From: an uncultured Methanosarcinales archaeon
GTDB lineage: Archaea > Halobacteriota > Methanosarcinia > Methanotrichales > Methanotrichaceae
NCBI GenBank assembly: GCA_903871465.1
Contig: CAIQHB010000011.1
Coordinates: 1-41,830 of the forward strand
DNA: 41,830 nt
Direction of reading: 5' to 3'
Shown here: positions 1 through 8,667 of the stretch, piece by piece
Numbering within the stretch: the stretch's first letter is position 1
How the letters are laid out: every line of letters begins with the position of its first letter
Position numbers and translations under genes: made by a program
Notes under the pieces: generated by a model
The model's input: the letters and a program-made list of their open reading frames with translations, nothing else
Database searches by the model: none
Told to the model about the DNA's origin: nothing

Positions 1-96
1 ATTGAGGATTTTCTGTGATTTTTGCGTTCCCTTAGATGTAAGATCGCCGAGTGTCTTACGCTCGTCCTCGGTTAGCGTTACGATATATTTCTTCAT
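1..96 (-). CDS. IS630-family transposase, N-terminal fragment (runs off the edge)
   Basis: Read on the minus strand from the ATG at 96, the frame stays open for 32 codons to the window edge. The product begins MKKYIVTLTEDERKTLGDL, then a Lys/Gln/Ser-rich stretch. This matches the typical start of IS630/Tc1-like transposases, where a short strand and a Thr-x-Glu-Glu-Arg motif precede the first helix-turn-helix. The DDE catalytic domain is not in the window. The gene points away from the lysozyme remnant, so the interruption comes from the element's 5' non-coding end. Confidence 0.7.
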   Translation of the reverse strand, partial: MKKYIVTLTEDERKTLGDLTSKGTQKSQKILN

Positions 97-171
97 ATCT
101 TGCTCACCAAGATTGGATATGAAGTTAATCGGCCTTATACTGTACGACACTCCAATATTGACGAGACACTA
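1..171 (-). mobile_element. Left-edge IS630-type insertion sequence, terminal part
   Basis: This is the end of an insertion sequence that runs off the left edge. It holds the first 32 codons of a minus-strand transposase and about 75 bp of non-coding end. The right boundary is placed at the TA in CTAG (170-171), because lysozyme homology starts exactly there (residues LVHKGN). IS630-family elements insert at TA dinucleotides, which fits. The other end lies outside the window, so neither the inverted repeat nor the TA duplication can be confirmed. Confidence 0.6.
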
Positions 172-1131
172 GTACATAAAGGCAATTGTGATGGATCAGA
201 TACAAGCGAACAAAGATTCCTTGGAGGTATTACCAGAGATCAAGCATTCGATCTACTCAGATCGGATGTAGCAATTGCTGAACAAGCGGTAAATACGTAT
301 GTGACTGTACCCTTAACCCAAGCTCAATTTGATGCTCTCGTCAGCTTTACTTATAATTTGGGATCGGGAAATTTCAAGAATTCCGATTTGCTAAAAAAGT
401 TAAATGCAGGGCAATATGACGCAGTTCCTGGAGAGTTAAATAAATGGGTCTATGGGGGTGGAAAAGTTTTGCCTGGTCTCGTTACACGTCGCAGTGATGA
501 GGGAACTCTGTTCCAAAGTGAAGGTTTAGCTTCTGGTGCGTCCAAACAAGTCGCATTAACCCTCTACATCCACGATGGAAGTGCAATCGGACCTGTCATT
601 CCTAGTGCTGAAGTTAGAGGCCAAGATGGATCAGGCAATATCTTCCAGTGGACTACAGATAGCAACGGATATGTTACAATTACGGGAGATCCAGGAGACT
701 GGTCATTCTCTGTATCTGCAGATGGATATGAGACCAATAGCTGGGATCAGGAAATAACCAAAACAGACACCAAATATCCCTTCCTACAAAAGGTGGAGAC
801 ACGACAGGAATCAGTTGCTTTCGGCACAACCGACGCTTCCACTACTATGCCAGAGTCTGGAAATAGCATTGTCGGTAGATGGTTAATTGACAGGGGTGAC
901 GCCTACAAATATACTACATTCCATAACGATGGAACTCTTATTCGTACAGAGTGGGTTACAACGCCTCCTCGAAATGAAGAAGAATGGGGAGACGGAACAT
1001 GGACGCAAAATGGAAATAGTGTCAGCTGGGAAGAGGACGCATTCTTCGAAGGGACGATTAACGGAAATACAATGCATATGTTGCGCTCCAAGTTCCACAT
1101 ATTCGGAATCGATAGCATTAGGATCTTTTGA
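172..1131 (+). pseudogene. GH24 (T4-type) lysozyme with beta-rich C-terminal tail, 5'-truncated by the IS
   Basis: The open frame extends back to 100, but the first ~24 codons come from the insertion sequence; family similarity starts at about 172. The following ~115 residues match phage/bacterial GH24 lysozymes: VPLTQAQFDALVSFTYNLG, then LLKKLNAGQYDAV, then KWVYGGGKVLPGLVTRR. The missing N-terminal lobe normally carries the catalytic Glu and the Asp/Thr of the E-8x-D-5x-T triad, so the remnant should not cut peptidoglycan. The C-terminal half (about 545-1131) looks like an Ig/carboxypeptidase-regulatory-like beta domain plus a small lipocalin-like region (IVGRWLIDRGDAYKYTTF). This arrangement is unusual for a methanogen and suggests acquisition from bacteria or phage. 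No other frame damage is visible, so the insertion may be recent. Confidence 0.75.
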
Positions 1132-1137
1132 TCGATA

Positions 1138-1402
1138 GCAGACACCGCTCAGTTTTACTTGATTACTATTCTTATAAGATATGGAATGTGGACTTTGCCT
1201 GAAAAGGATTTAGGCCGATTTAGGAAGATCTGTAAAGGCAGTATGGATAACTTTAGTTAGCGGGTAAAAGTTCTATGACATTATTTCTATCTTAACAGCA
1301 AATGACATAAAACTTTCCGAGAACAAAAGAGAGATCACCGATTTTGATAACAATCGGCCTTTGCTCTTCATGCCCTCCAAATGATAACCTAGTTTAAAAG
1401 AA
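1138..1402. other. Intergenic stretch without a gene
   Basis: I see no coding frame with recognisable content. A small inverted repeat at 1338-1357 (CCGATT, 8-base loop, AATCGG) is followed by a pyrimidine-rich run and could act as a terminator. The words GATTTAGG occur twice near 1207-1224. Confidence 0.4.
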
Positions 1403-1415
1403 AATATTTATATAT
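1403..1415 (+). promoter_or_regulatory. TATA box of the winged-helix gene at 1449
   Basis: The sequence ATATTTATATATG is preceded by an A-rich stretch resembling a BRE. Its distance to the proposed ATA start at 1449 (about 40 nt) matches the distance from TATA to the TTG start of the paralogue at 31206. Confidence 0.55.
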
Positions 1416-1448
1416 GACTAATATATCTATAAAGAACGAGGGATTATA

Positions 1449-1781
1449 ATAAAACAATCTGTCGTTAAAGAGTTGGACGAAAAAGATCTGGAATTCATCG
1501 AAGCACTGCGAAGTCTAAATGTGCCAAGGTGTGTGGCCTCACTGATCACTTATCTCGCGAACGTAAGCGGAGCGACCTCCAAAGAAATCGAAACGGCAAC
1601 ACGCATGAGTCAGCCAGAAGTGATCATAGCTATGAGTACATTGCAGCAAAACAACTGGATAGAAGAAGGCGATATCAAAGCAGAGGGAAAAGGTCGGCCC
1701 ATTAAGGTCTACATGCTCAGTGTACCCATAGAAGAGATCATAAAACACTATGAAGAAGAGAAAAACAACGAGGACGCCTAG
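1449..1781 (+). CDS. Small winged-helix transcriptional regulator, apparent ATA start
   Basis: A predicted DNA-binding protein of about 110 residues. The core (SLITYLANVSGATSKEIETA, then MSQPEVIIAM, then GKGRPIKVY) is the archaeal winged-helix pattern in which the Q/RPEVxIAM helix is the recognition helix and GKGRPxxxY forms the wing. It is paralogous to the gene at 31206. The first common start is TTG at 1473, but it lacks a spaced Shine-Dalgarno. ATA at 1449 lies 5 nt after GAGGGA, and starting there gives exactly 22 residues before the conserved core, the same as the paralogue counted from its TTG. The start is therefore proposed as ATA, or an ATG that has mutated. The target genes are unknown. 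Confidence 0.7.
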   Translation: MKQSVVKELDEKDLEFIEALRSLNVPRCVASLITYLANVSGATSKEIETATRMSQPEVIIAMSTLQQNNWIEEGDIKAEGKGRPIKVYMLSVPIEEIIKHYEEEKNNEDA

Positions 1782-1826
1782 ACTATGCAGGCCATTCAGA
1801 GACTGAAGGATATAACAGCTACGTGA

Positions 1827-2276
1827 TCAGAGGGCAACCTCGTCGTCTACTATTTTTGCGCCCAGGCCCACCGCCTCCTCGACCGCCACCAGGTCCTCCA
1901 GAAAAAAGCCAGGGAGCTCGCCCGCGACGCTCGCGCCCTGCAGAAAGCCGCCCGTGCACCTGCGACTCGCCGGGAGGCAGAGAGGCTGCAAGGAGAAGCA
2001 AATGCGGCCCTGGCAGAGGCCAAGGCCCGCAAGCTTCAGGCCAGGCTGGAGGATCTGACCGTGTGGCAGATGGAGAAGGTCAAGCAGAGCCGGAAAGGCT
2101 CCAAGACCTACAGCTACTGGATGGCTTCCTGGCGCGAGGGCAATAAAGCGCGCAATGTGTATAGGGAGCGCCAGGAAGATGGGATGCAGAAGGCTGCGGA
2201 CAAAAGGCCCGGAAGGTGGGGCGAAAGTTCTGGCAAATCTTCCAATAGATGTATCAATAAGAACTATTCATTAGGA
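1827..2276 (+). pseudogene. Remnant of a conserved hypothetical gene, fused in frame to the kinase
   Basis: The frame opens after TGA at 1824-1826. It encodes an Ala/Arg/Gln-rich coiled-coil stretch (HRLLDRHQVLQKKARELA..., AERLQGEANAALAEAKARKL) followed by KVKQSRKGSKTYSYWMASW. The latter resembles the short 'S-K-G-S-K-x-Y-x-Y-W...REG...R' motif of DUF6788-like small archaeal proteins, which is a tentative comparison. No start codon with a ribosome site is visible, and the frame runs without a stop into the sensor kinase. It looks like the end of a deleted gene whose own stop is lost. GC content is much higher than in the flanks. Confidence 0.45.
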
Positions 2277-5200
2277 ATGATCATGGGTAATGACATCATC
2301 GACCGTATGCGGGCTGAGGAAACGCTGCGGGAGAGTGAGCTGAGGCTAAGGACTATTTTCGATACATCCAGTGCAGGAATAATAATAGTTGACACCGAAG
2401 GGCGGATCACGCAAGCCAACCATCGGCTGACAGAACTATTTGCATGCCCACTGGAATCAATGATCGGCACACCATATCCTGCTTTTATTCATCCTGATGA
2501 ACGCCGGGAGGGAGCAAATATCATGCAAGCGATGATGGAGAATACTACTGATACTATCTATACAGAGCGACATTACCTCCGGAGAGACGGAAGCAATTTC
2601 TGGGGATAAATAAGTGGTCGGCGGATGGTTGGGTCGAACGGTGAGTTCACAGGATTACTGGGTATCATATCAGATATCACTGACCGCAAGCGAGCTGAGG
2701 AGGAACTGCGATGGAAAACAGCGCTACTTGAAGCTCAGGTCGAATCCTCTTTGGATGGAATTCTAGTTGTAGACAGCCATGGGCAACGAATCATTACTAA
2801 TCAGCGGCTTTTAACCATGTGGAGAGTGCCTCAAGAGATCAGGAATCAGAAGAATGACGAGGCTCTTCTTCAGTACGTGGCAGGCAATACCAAGAACCCT
2901 GGCCAATTCCTTGCGAAAGTGATGTATCTTTACGATCATCAGGATGAAACCAGCCGGGATGAGATCGAATTCAAAGATGGTATGGTCTTGGATCGCTATT
3001 CTTCACCAGTAATCGGTGGAGATGGGAAATACTACGGTCGGATATGGACTTTCCGTGACATCACCGACCACAAACGAGCGGAAGATGCACTGCGGGAATC
3101 CGAACAACGCCTGGCGGATATCATTGATTTCCTGCCCGACGCCACATTTGCTCTGGACAAAGAAGCAAAGGTGATCGCTTGGAACAGGGCTATGGAAGAG
3201 ATGACCGGTGTGGATAGGAACGACATGATCGGGCAGGGAGACCATGAATATACAATTCCCTTCTATGGTGAACGAAGGCAACAGTTGCTGGATCTGCTCG
3301 ATAAAGATGACAAGGAGATCGTTTCCAATTATCAATATGTGCATAGGAAAGGAAATACTCTTTACGCCGAAACATTTACACCTGCATTGCAGGGCGGCAA
3401 AGGGGCATATGTCTGGGCGACGGCAGGACCGATATTTAATTCACGGGGAATAGAATAGGAGCCATTGAGTCGATCCGCGATATCACTGAGCGCAAACGAG
3501 ACCAAGAAGAACTTAAAAACAACCTGAGATTCTTAGAAACACTGATCAATACAATCCCTAGCCCAATTTTCTTCAAAGATAGACAAGGCCGATACATGGG
3601 CTGCAACGATGCCTTTGCCAGGCAAATCGTTGGTATACCTAAGGAGAACATAATCGGTAAGTCTGTATTCGAATTGCCGGAAACGATCCCTCCTGACCTG
3701 GCCGATAGGTATTACGAGCAGGACCAGAAGCTATTCCGAGAGTTGGACGTCCAGGTATACGAGAAGCCGGTGCAGTGCGCGGACCGAGTAAGGCGAGATT
3801 TTCTCTTTACCAAGGCGCCCTTTAACAATTTTGCAGGCGAGGTGGCGGGCATCGTTGCAGTGATGCTGGACATAACCGAGCGTAAGCGCGCAGAAGATAA
3901 GTTGTATGAATCCAGGGACTACCTGGATAAGATAATCAATTCCATAGGTGATCCCATATTCGTCAAGAATCGGCTGCATCAGTTTGTTTTGGTGAACGAC
4001 GCATTTTGTGCATTATTGGGCCACAGTTTTGAAGAGTTCATTGGAAGGACCGACTACAATTTCCTTCCAGCGGAGCAAGTTGCCGTTTTCTTGGAGAAGG
4101 ATGAGCAGGTCTTTGAGACGGGAAAAGAGAACTTGAATGAAGAAAATATTACTGGTTCCGACGGGATCGATCGCACCATAATAACCAAGAAGACATTGTA
4201 TACGGACACTTCCGGGAACAAGTTTATTGTGGGAATCATCCGAGATATAACCGAACGCAAGCGTGCGGAGGAGAAGCTGCGGGAGTCGGAGCAAGAGAAG
4301 GCGGCAATCTTGGGCGGCTTAAGGCACGTTGCTGTGGAGTACTTGGACCCAAGCCTGCGCATCATCTGGGTCAATAAGGCCGTGCAAAAGTTCCTCGGAT
4401 TATCGATGGACGAACTGCGGGGAAAGCGCTGTTTCGAGATCCTCCTGGGCCTGAAGAAGCCTTGTCCTGGATGCACGGCATTGAAAGCTATCGAGACGGG
4501 TCACTCCCAGGAGGGAGAGCTAGTGACCCCAGATGGCAAGACCTGGATATCTCGCGGCTCTCCTATCAAGGATTCCGACGGCATTGTCAAAGGCGTAGTC
4601 CATGTGGCCTTAAATATCACCGAGCGCAAGCGGACAGAGCAAGAGCTGCAACAAACCAATCAGGATCTGGAAATTGCCATTGAACAGTCCAATGAATTGG
4701 CCAGGCAGGCCAGGAAGGCTAATGCTGCAAAGAGCGAATTCCTGGCCAACATGAGCCACAAGATTCGCACTCCCTTGAACGGGGTAATTGGCATGACCGG
4801 ACTGCTGCTGGATCTGGATTTGAATACCAAACAGCTTGAATATGCGGAAATCGCCCATGTCAACGGCGAGATGCTTCTAACACTCATCAACGACATCCTG
4901 GACTTCTCTAAAATCGAAGCCCGCAAACTGGAGCTGGAAATCCTGGACTTCGATCTGCGCTCAATGCTGAAAGATACTGCAGATCTCCTGGCCATCGGCG
5001 CTCATGAAAAAGGGCTGGAGCTGGTCTGTCTGGTGGAGCCCGCAGTTCCGTCGCTTCTGCGCGGAGATCCGGTAAGGCTGCACCAGATTCTAGTCAACCT
5101 GGGAAACAATGCCGTGAAGTTTACTGAGAAGGGCGAGATAGCCATCCGCGTCCGCCTGGAAAGCGAGGACGAACGAAATGCCACAATTCGCTTCGCAGTT

Positions 5201-5920
5201 ATCGATACAGGCATTGCCATCCCGGAAAACCGGCAGGATAGTCTCTTCTCACCGTTCACTCAGGTGGACGGCTCGACAACACGCAAATACGGCGGAACCG
5301 GTCTGGGGCTGGCTATCTCCAAACAGCTGGCGGAATTGATGGGCGGCAAGATCTGCCTGGAAAGCGAGGTTGGCAAAGGCTCCACCTTCTGGTTCACAGT
5401 GGTGTTTGAGACGCGGCCGGCTGGATCTGGAGCGGTAGATGAGAAGTCTGCCAAAATTAAGGGCGAGGGAGCTATGGAATGCTCCGCCGCTGAGCCTATT
5501 ATTTCTGAAAACGACAAGCGCAAGATACGCATCCTGGTGGTGGAGGACAACCCTGTAAACCAGAAAGTGGCACAGGCCATGCTGAGAAAGGTGGGACTCC
5601 GGGTTGATGTGGTGGCCGATGGTCAGGAGGCTGTCAATGCGCTCCAGATGATTCCTTACGACCTGGTATTGATGGACTGCCAAATGCCTGAGATGGACGG
5701 TTTCGAGGCAACTCGCATCATCCGTCTGGGTGGATCGAAGGCGCTCAATCCAGGCATTCCTATCATTGCCATGACCGCAGCTACTATGCAAGGGGGCCGG
5801 GAGAAGTGTATTCAGGCTGGAATGAACGATTTCATTGTCAAACCTGTCCAGAAAAGAGAACTGTCAGAAATAATCGACCGGTGGTTGGCAATAGCGATGA
5901 ATGGCAACCTGCAATCGTAA
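2277..5920 (+). pseudogene. Hybrid sensor histidine kinase with six PAS domains, disrupted
   Basis: Reconstructed product of about 1,200 residues: six PAS/PAC units, each ending in a D-I-T-[DE]-x-K-R motif (PAC ends near 2690, 3075, 3490, 3890, 4265, 4630), then HisKA, HATPase_c and a receiver domain. It would sense a cytoplasmic signal and phosphorelay from His to Asp. Lesions: an in-frame TAA at 2607-2609 inside PAS1 (frame continues as ISGRRMVGSNGEF), and a -1 shift in the G run at 3445-3448 (one added G restores GNRIGAIESIRDITE). The H-box reads NMSHKIRTPLNG instead of SHEIRTP, and the ATP-lid motif reads DTGIAIPEN instead of DTGIGIP. The GTGLGLAIS motif and the receiver residues (VEDN, LMDCQMP, VKPVQ) are intact. 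The downstream open piece (3596-5920) could still give a kinase/receiver fragment, but both motif changes argue against activity. Confidence 0.85.
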
Positions 5921-6171
5921 TCGGGTCTCAGGTTGTTTGATAGAGGGACTCAAGCACTCGGGCTCGGCTAGAAGCCACTACTGATATCTTGAAATCTCGT
6001 TCGTAGTACCGCCTCAATTTTTTCATCTACATCCCTACAAGGATTGATGTTGCTTAACTTATTGTCCACTCGGAGGGGGTCACTCCAGATTAAGCACTTT
6101 GCACGGATGCACATCTATAAGAGGGATCCGTGTAATGTAGTTGAAGCAAAAAACAGGATCGTGGTGTAAAG
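5921..6171. other. Intergenic, probable promoter of the flavodoxin gene
   Basis: No coding sequence is recognised. ATCTATAAGAGG near 6113-6124 is a plausible TATA element, about 55 nt before the flavodoxin ATG. Confidence 0.35.
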
Positions 6172-6618
6172 ATGGCCAAAGTTTTGATCGTGTATCATAC
6201 CTTGTCGGGAAACACTGAAAAGATGGCAAAAGCTTTCGCCTAGGGCGCAAATAGCGTCCAAGGCACTGAGGTTGTCATCAAGAAAGCATTGGACGCGACG
6301 CTGGAAGACCTTCTCGGGTGCGATGCAATAGCTTTCGGGTCTGCAGATTATTTCAGCTATATTTCGGGAGCACTCAAAGATTTCTTTGACCGAACTTACT
6401 ATCCTTCCCAGGGTCAGGTGACAGGAAAACCGTACGCTGCATTCGCTACTGGAGGTAGTGGAGGAGAGAAGGCTCTTGAGGTGCTTGATCGCATATGCGG
6501 CTCATTCAAATTTAAGAAAGCCGTTGAAGGCGTGGCTGTTGTGGGGGCACCCTCACCCGAGGTCTTAGCAAAATGCAACGACGTCGGAAAGAAACTGGCG
6601 AATGCCGTTGCCAAATGA
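6172..6618 (+). pseudogene. Flavodoxin-family protein interrupted by an in-frame TAG
   Basis: From ATG 6172 the product starts MAKVLIVYHTLSGNTEKMA, which is the FMN phosphate-binding loop (T/S-x-T/S-G-N-T) of flavodoxins. Codon 24 is TAG (6241-6243). The same frame continues to 6618 with the remaining flavodoxin features (DAIAFGSADYFSYISGALKD, FATGGSGGEKAL, VVGAPSPEVL). The total of about 148 residues is normal for a short-chain flavodoxin or WrbA-like protein. In relatives this position is usually Glu or Lys, so one base change (GAG or AAG to TAG) explains it. Pyrrolysine readthrough is conceivable in a methanogen but is not otherwise supported here. The role would be low-potential electron transfer. 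Confidence 0.75.
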
Positions 6619-6638
6619 CCGCATAAAGATGGATTACT

Positions 6639-6827
6639 TTAGGCAATGGTCGTGTTGTCGATCCCGCTAATCCCTTGGCTCATGGCCTGGGCCAGGTATT
6701 CCACCATTTCCTCGGCATCCTCGTAGAGCATCGGGTCATGCTCCACAATCAGCAAGGTGTGGTGGTAGTGCTGCAATTCCAGGTGGCTGTTCAGGGCCCC
6801 GGCTAGGACGTCGGCCATACTTAGCAT
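6639..6827 (-). CDS. Small hypothetical protein (62 aa)
   Basis: A minus-strand frame from ATG 6827 has AGGATCG upstream as a weak ribosome site. The product is acidic and His/Glu-rich (HLELQHYHHTLLIVEHDPML, then YEDAEEMVEYLAQAMSQ), with well-behaved codon use. I do not recognise the family; it may be an intact small protein or the tail of a lost gene. It converges on the interrupted flavodoxin gene. No membrane segment is predicted by eye. Confidence 0.4.
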   Translation of the reverse strand: MLSMADVLAGALNSHLELQHYHHTLLIVEHDPMLYEDAEEMVEYLAQAMSQGISGIDNTTIA

Positions 6828-6999
6828 CGATCCTAGACTGTCCTGGCATTATATGACAAAATGTATAAGGGCTGGAGCATATGTGCCCGTTATCTGTGCT
6901 CATGCTATAAGGAATGATTTTTTCCTAACCAAAAATTTAATAAGCATCGAATGATAACTAATAATAAATAGCAATAGTAATAGTAACGGAGGGTGACTC

Positions 7000-8607
7000 A
7001 TTAGAGGATTTACTACAATAGGCTGTAGCATGCCGCTAATTCTTATGATTGTCTTGACAACCAGCATCCCTTGCATGGCCACTGATCAGGCCGTCTCTGC
7101 GAAGGATCTAACCTATATGACTGAGCAGTATCCACCCTATAATTACCAAGAGGATGGCAAGCTGCAAGGCATCTCGGTGGATCTTCTCGAAGAGATTTGG
7201 GCGAAAATGGGTGTAAACCTGAATCGGAGCGTTATCGAACTCCTGCCCTGGACAGAAGGCTATCATAGGACGTTGAATGAGAGCAATATTGTTCTCTTTA
7301 CGACAGGTCGTATCCCTGAGCGTGAGCAGCTATTCAAGTGGGCGGGACCGGCGGCATCCGGCAATTATGCACTCCTGGCAAAAAGTAAAAAAAATATCAC
7401 TATCGAGGCTCCAGAAGATCTGAAAAAATATAAGATAGGGGCCATTGAGAATGATATGGCGGTCAAATTGCTTCTCAATAACGGCATTAAGAAGGAGGAT
7501 TTGATCCTTGAAACTACGTCAACGCCATTGATCGAGATGCTAAAGAATGGAACCATTGACGCCTGGGCATATAACGACCTGGCTGGCATATGGCTGATCC
7601 AGCAATCAGGCCTGAACGCAAGCGATTACAGAGTGGCTTATCCACTAGCTCAGAGTGATGGCTACTATGCATTTAATATAGGGACTCCGGATTCCATTGT
7701 TCGATCTTTCCAACAAGCCCTGGATCATATCAAAAACAACAAAGATGCAGATGGCGTGAGCGATTACGACAAAATTCTAACCAAGTATATTCCGGCTACT
7801 TATATTGCCAGTAATACGGAAAAAAATGAAGTAATAGCTTTTTTGAATGAGGCTGTAACCTATCTAAAAGATAACGGCAAGGAGAAGGCTCTTCAAGAGT
7901 TCAACAACCGTTCCGGATCTTTTGTCCGAAAAGATCGCTACATCTTCGCCTACGACTTCAACGGGACATGCATCGCCCATCCCATTAATCCCAACTTAGT
8001 TGGCCGAACCGGCCTGTCAGATATCAATGGCGTAGACGTGGTCGGCCGCGAGCTTGCACTGGCCAGGAGAGGCGGTGGAACCATGTATATCGTATTCCCA
8101 AATCCCGCCCATGGTGGTAAAGAAGAGGTGAAGCAGCTCTATATTGCGAATGTGAATAACAGCTTGTACCTGGGCACAGGACTATACCTCTCCAACATAT
8201 CCGCATCTTTCGATCAGGTGGCTAGAAATAAACTTGTAGCCTATGTAACTGAGGCATTGCAATTCACCAAGGAGAACGGCATGCAGAAATCTCTGGAGGT
8301 TTTTAATGATCCAACCGGCAATTTCACGAGAGATGGACGCTACATCTTTGCCTATGATTACGAAGGACGAACCTTGGCACTTCCTTACCAGCCCGGGTTG
8401 ATAGGCACAAATCGTCTTTATGCGCATGATCCCAACGGAGTCTATTTCCTCCAGCAAGCTATCGATATGGCCAGATTGGGGAATGGTTTCCACTATTACA
8501 TCTATCCAGATCCCTCCAGAAACATGACACCCGCACTAAAACTTAGTTACGTTGCAAACGTCGATGGCACCTGGTTCCTGGGTTCTGGGATCTATGCAAA
8601 AGGGTGA
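7000..8607 (+). CDS. Secreted sensor: solute-binding domain (SBP_bac_3) plus two Cache-like repeats
   Basis: The mature part begins with a family 3 solute-binding domain (DLTYMTEQYPPYNYQEDGKL, DLLEEIWAKMG, then LPWTEGYHRTL and WAYND). Two homologous Cache-type repeats follow, each with [ED]-x-F-N-[ND]-x-[ST]-G-x-F-x-[RK]-x-x-R-Y-I-F-A-Y-D (near 7890-7950 and 8300-8360) and ending in L-G-[TS]-G-[IL]-Y. No cytoplasmic output domain or C-terminal membrane helix follows, so it is probably a secreted or tethered ligand-binding protein. ATG 7030 would leave a signal peptide with no basic n-region and no ribosome site. ATT at 7000 lies 3 nt after GGAGGGTGA (6988-6996) and supplies MRGFTTIGCSMPLILMIVL, a normal signal peptide. 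I therefore start at ATT. The ligand is unknown, possibly an amino acid or organic acid. Confidence 0.75.
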   Translation: MRGFTTIGCSMPLILMIVLTTSIPCMATDQAVSAKDLTYMTEQYPPYNYQEDGKLQGISVDLLEEIWAKMGVNLNRSVIELLPWTEGYHRTLNESNIVLFTTGRIPEREQLFKWAGPAASGNYALLAKSKKNITIEAPEDLKKYKIGAIENDMAVKLLLNNGIKKEDLILETTSTPLIEMLKNGTIDAWAYNDLAGIWLIQQSGLNASDYRVAYPLAQSDGYYAFNIGTPDSIVRSFQQALDHIKNNKDADGVSDYDKILTKYIPATYIASNTEKNEVIAFLNEAVTYLKDNGKEKALQEFNNRSGSFVRKDRYIFAYDFNGTCIAHPINPNLVGRTGLSDINGVDVVGRELALARRGGGTMYIVFPNPAHGGKEEVKQLYIANVNNSLYLGTGLYLSNISASFDQVARNKLVAYVTEALQFTKENGMQKSLEVFNDPTGNFTRDGRYIFAYDYEGRTLALPYQPGLIGTNRLYAHDPNGVYFLQQAIDMARLGNGFHYYIYPDPSRNMTPALKLSYVANVDGTWFLGSGIYAKG

Positions 8608-8667
8608 GAAAGCAAAGGGATATTGATTGAAAGTTTGGAATTGGGGCTAATTACCACAAAATATGGT

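Noticed and set aside
1823-2146. Pro/Arg-rich 107-aa open frame
   Set aside because: It is an out-of-frame reading of the GC-rich remnant; the frame reading KVKQSRKGSKTYSYW has protein-like composition and joins the kinase frame.
6241-6243. TAG read as pyrrolysine
   Set aside because: Not chosen as main reading: no pyl genes or methylamine methyltransferases are in the window, and Glu/Lys-to-TAG is a single-base change in a region with other nonsense lesions.
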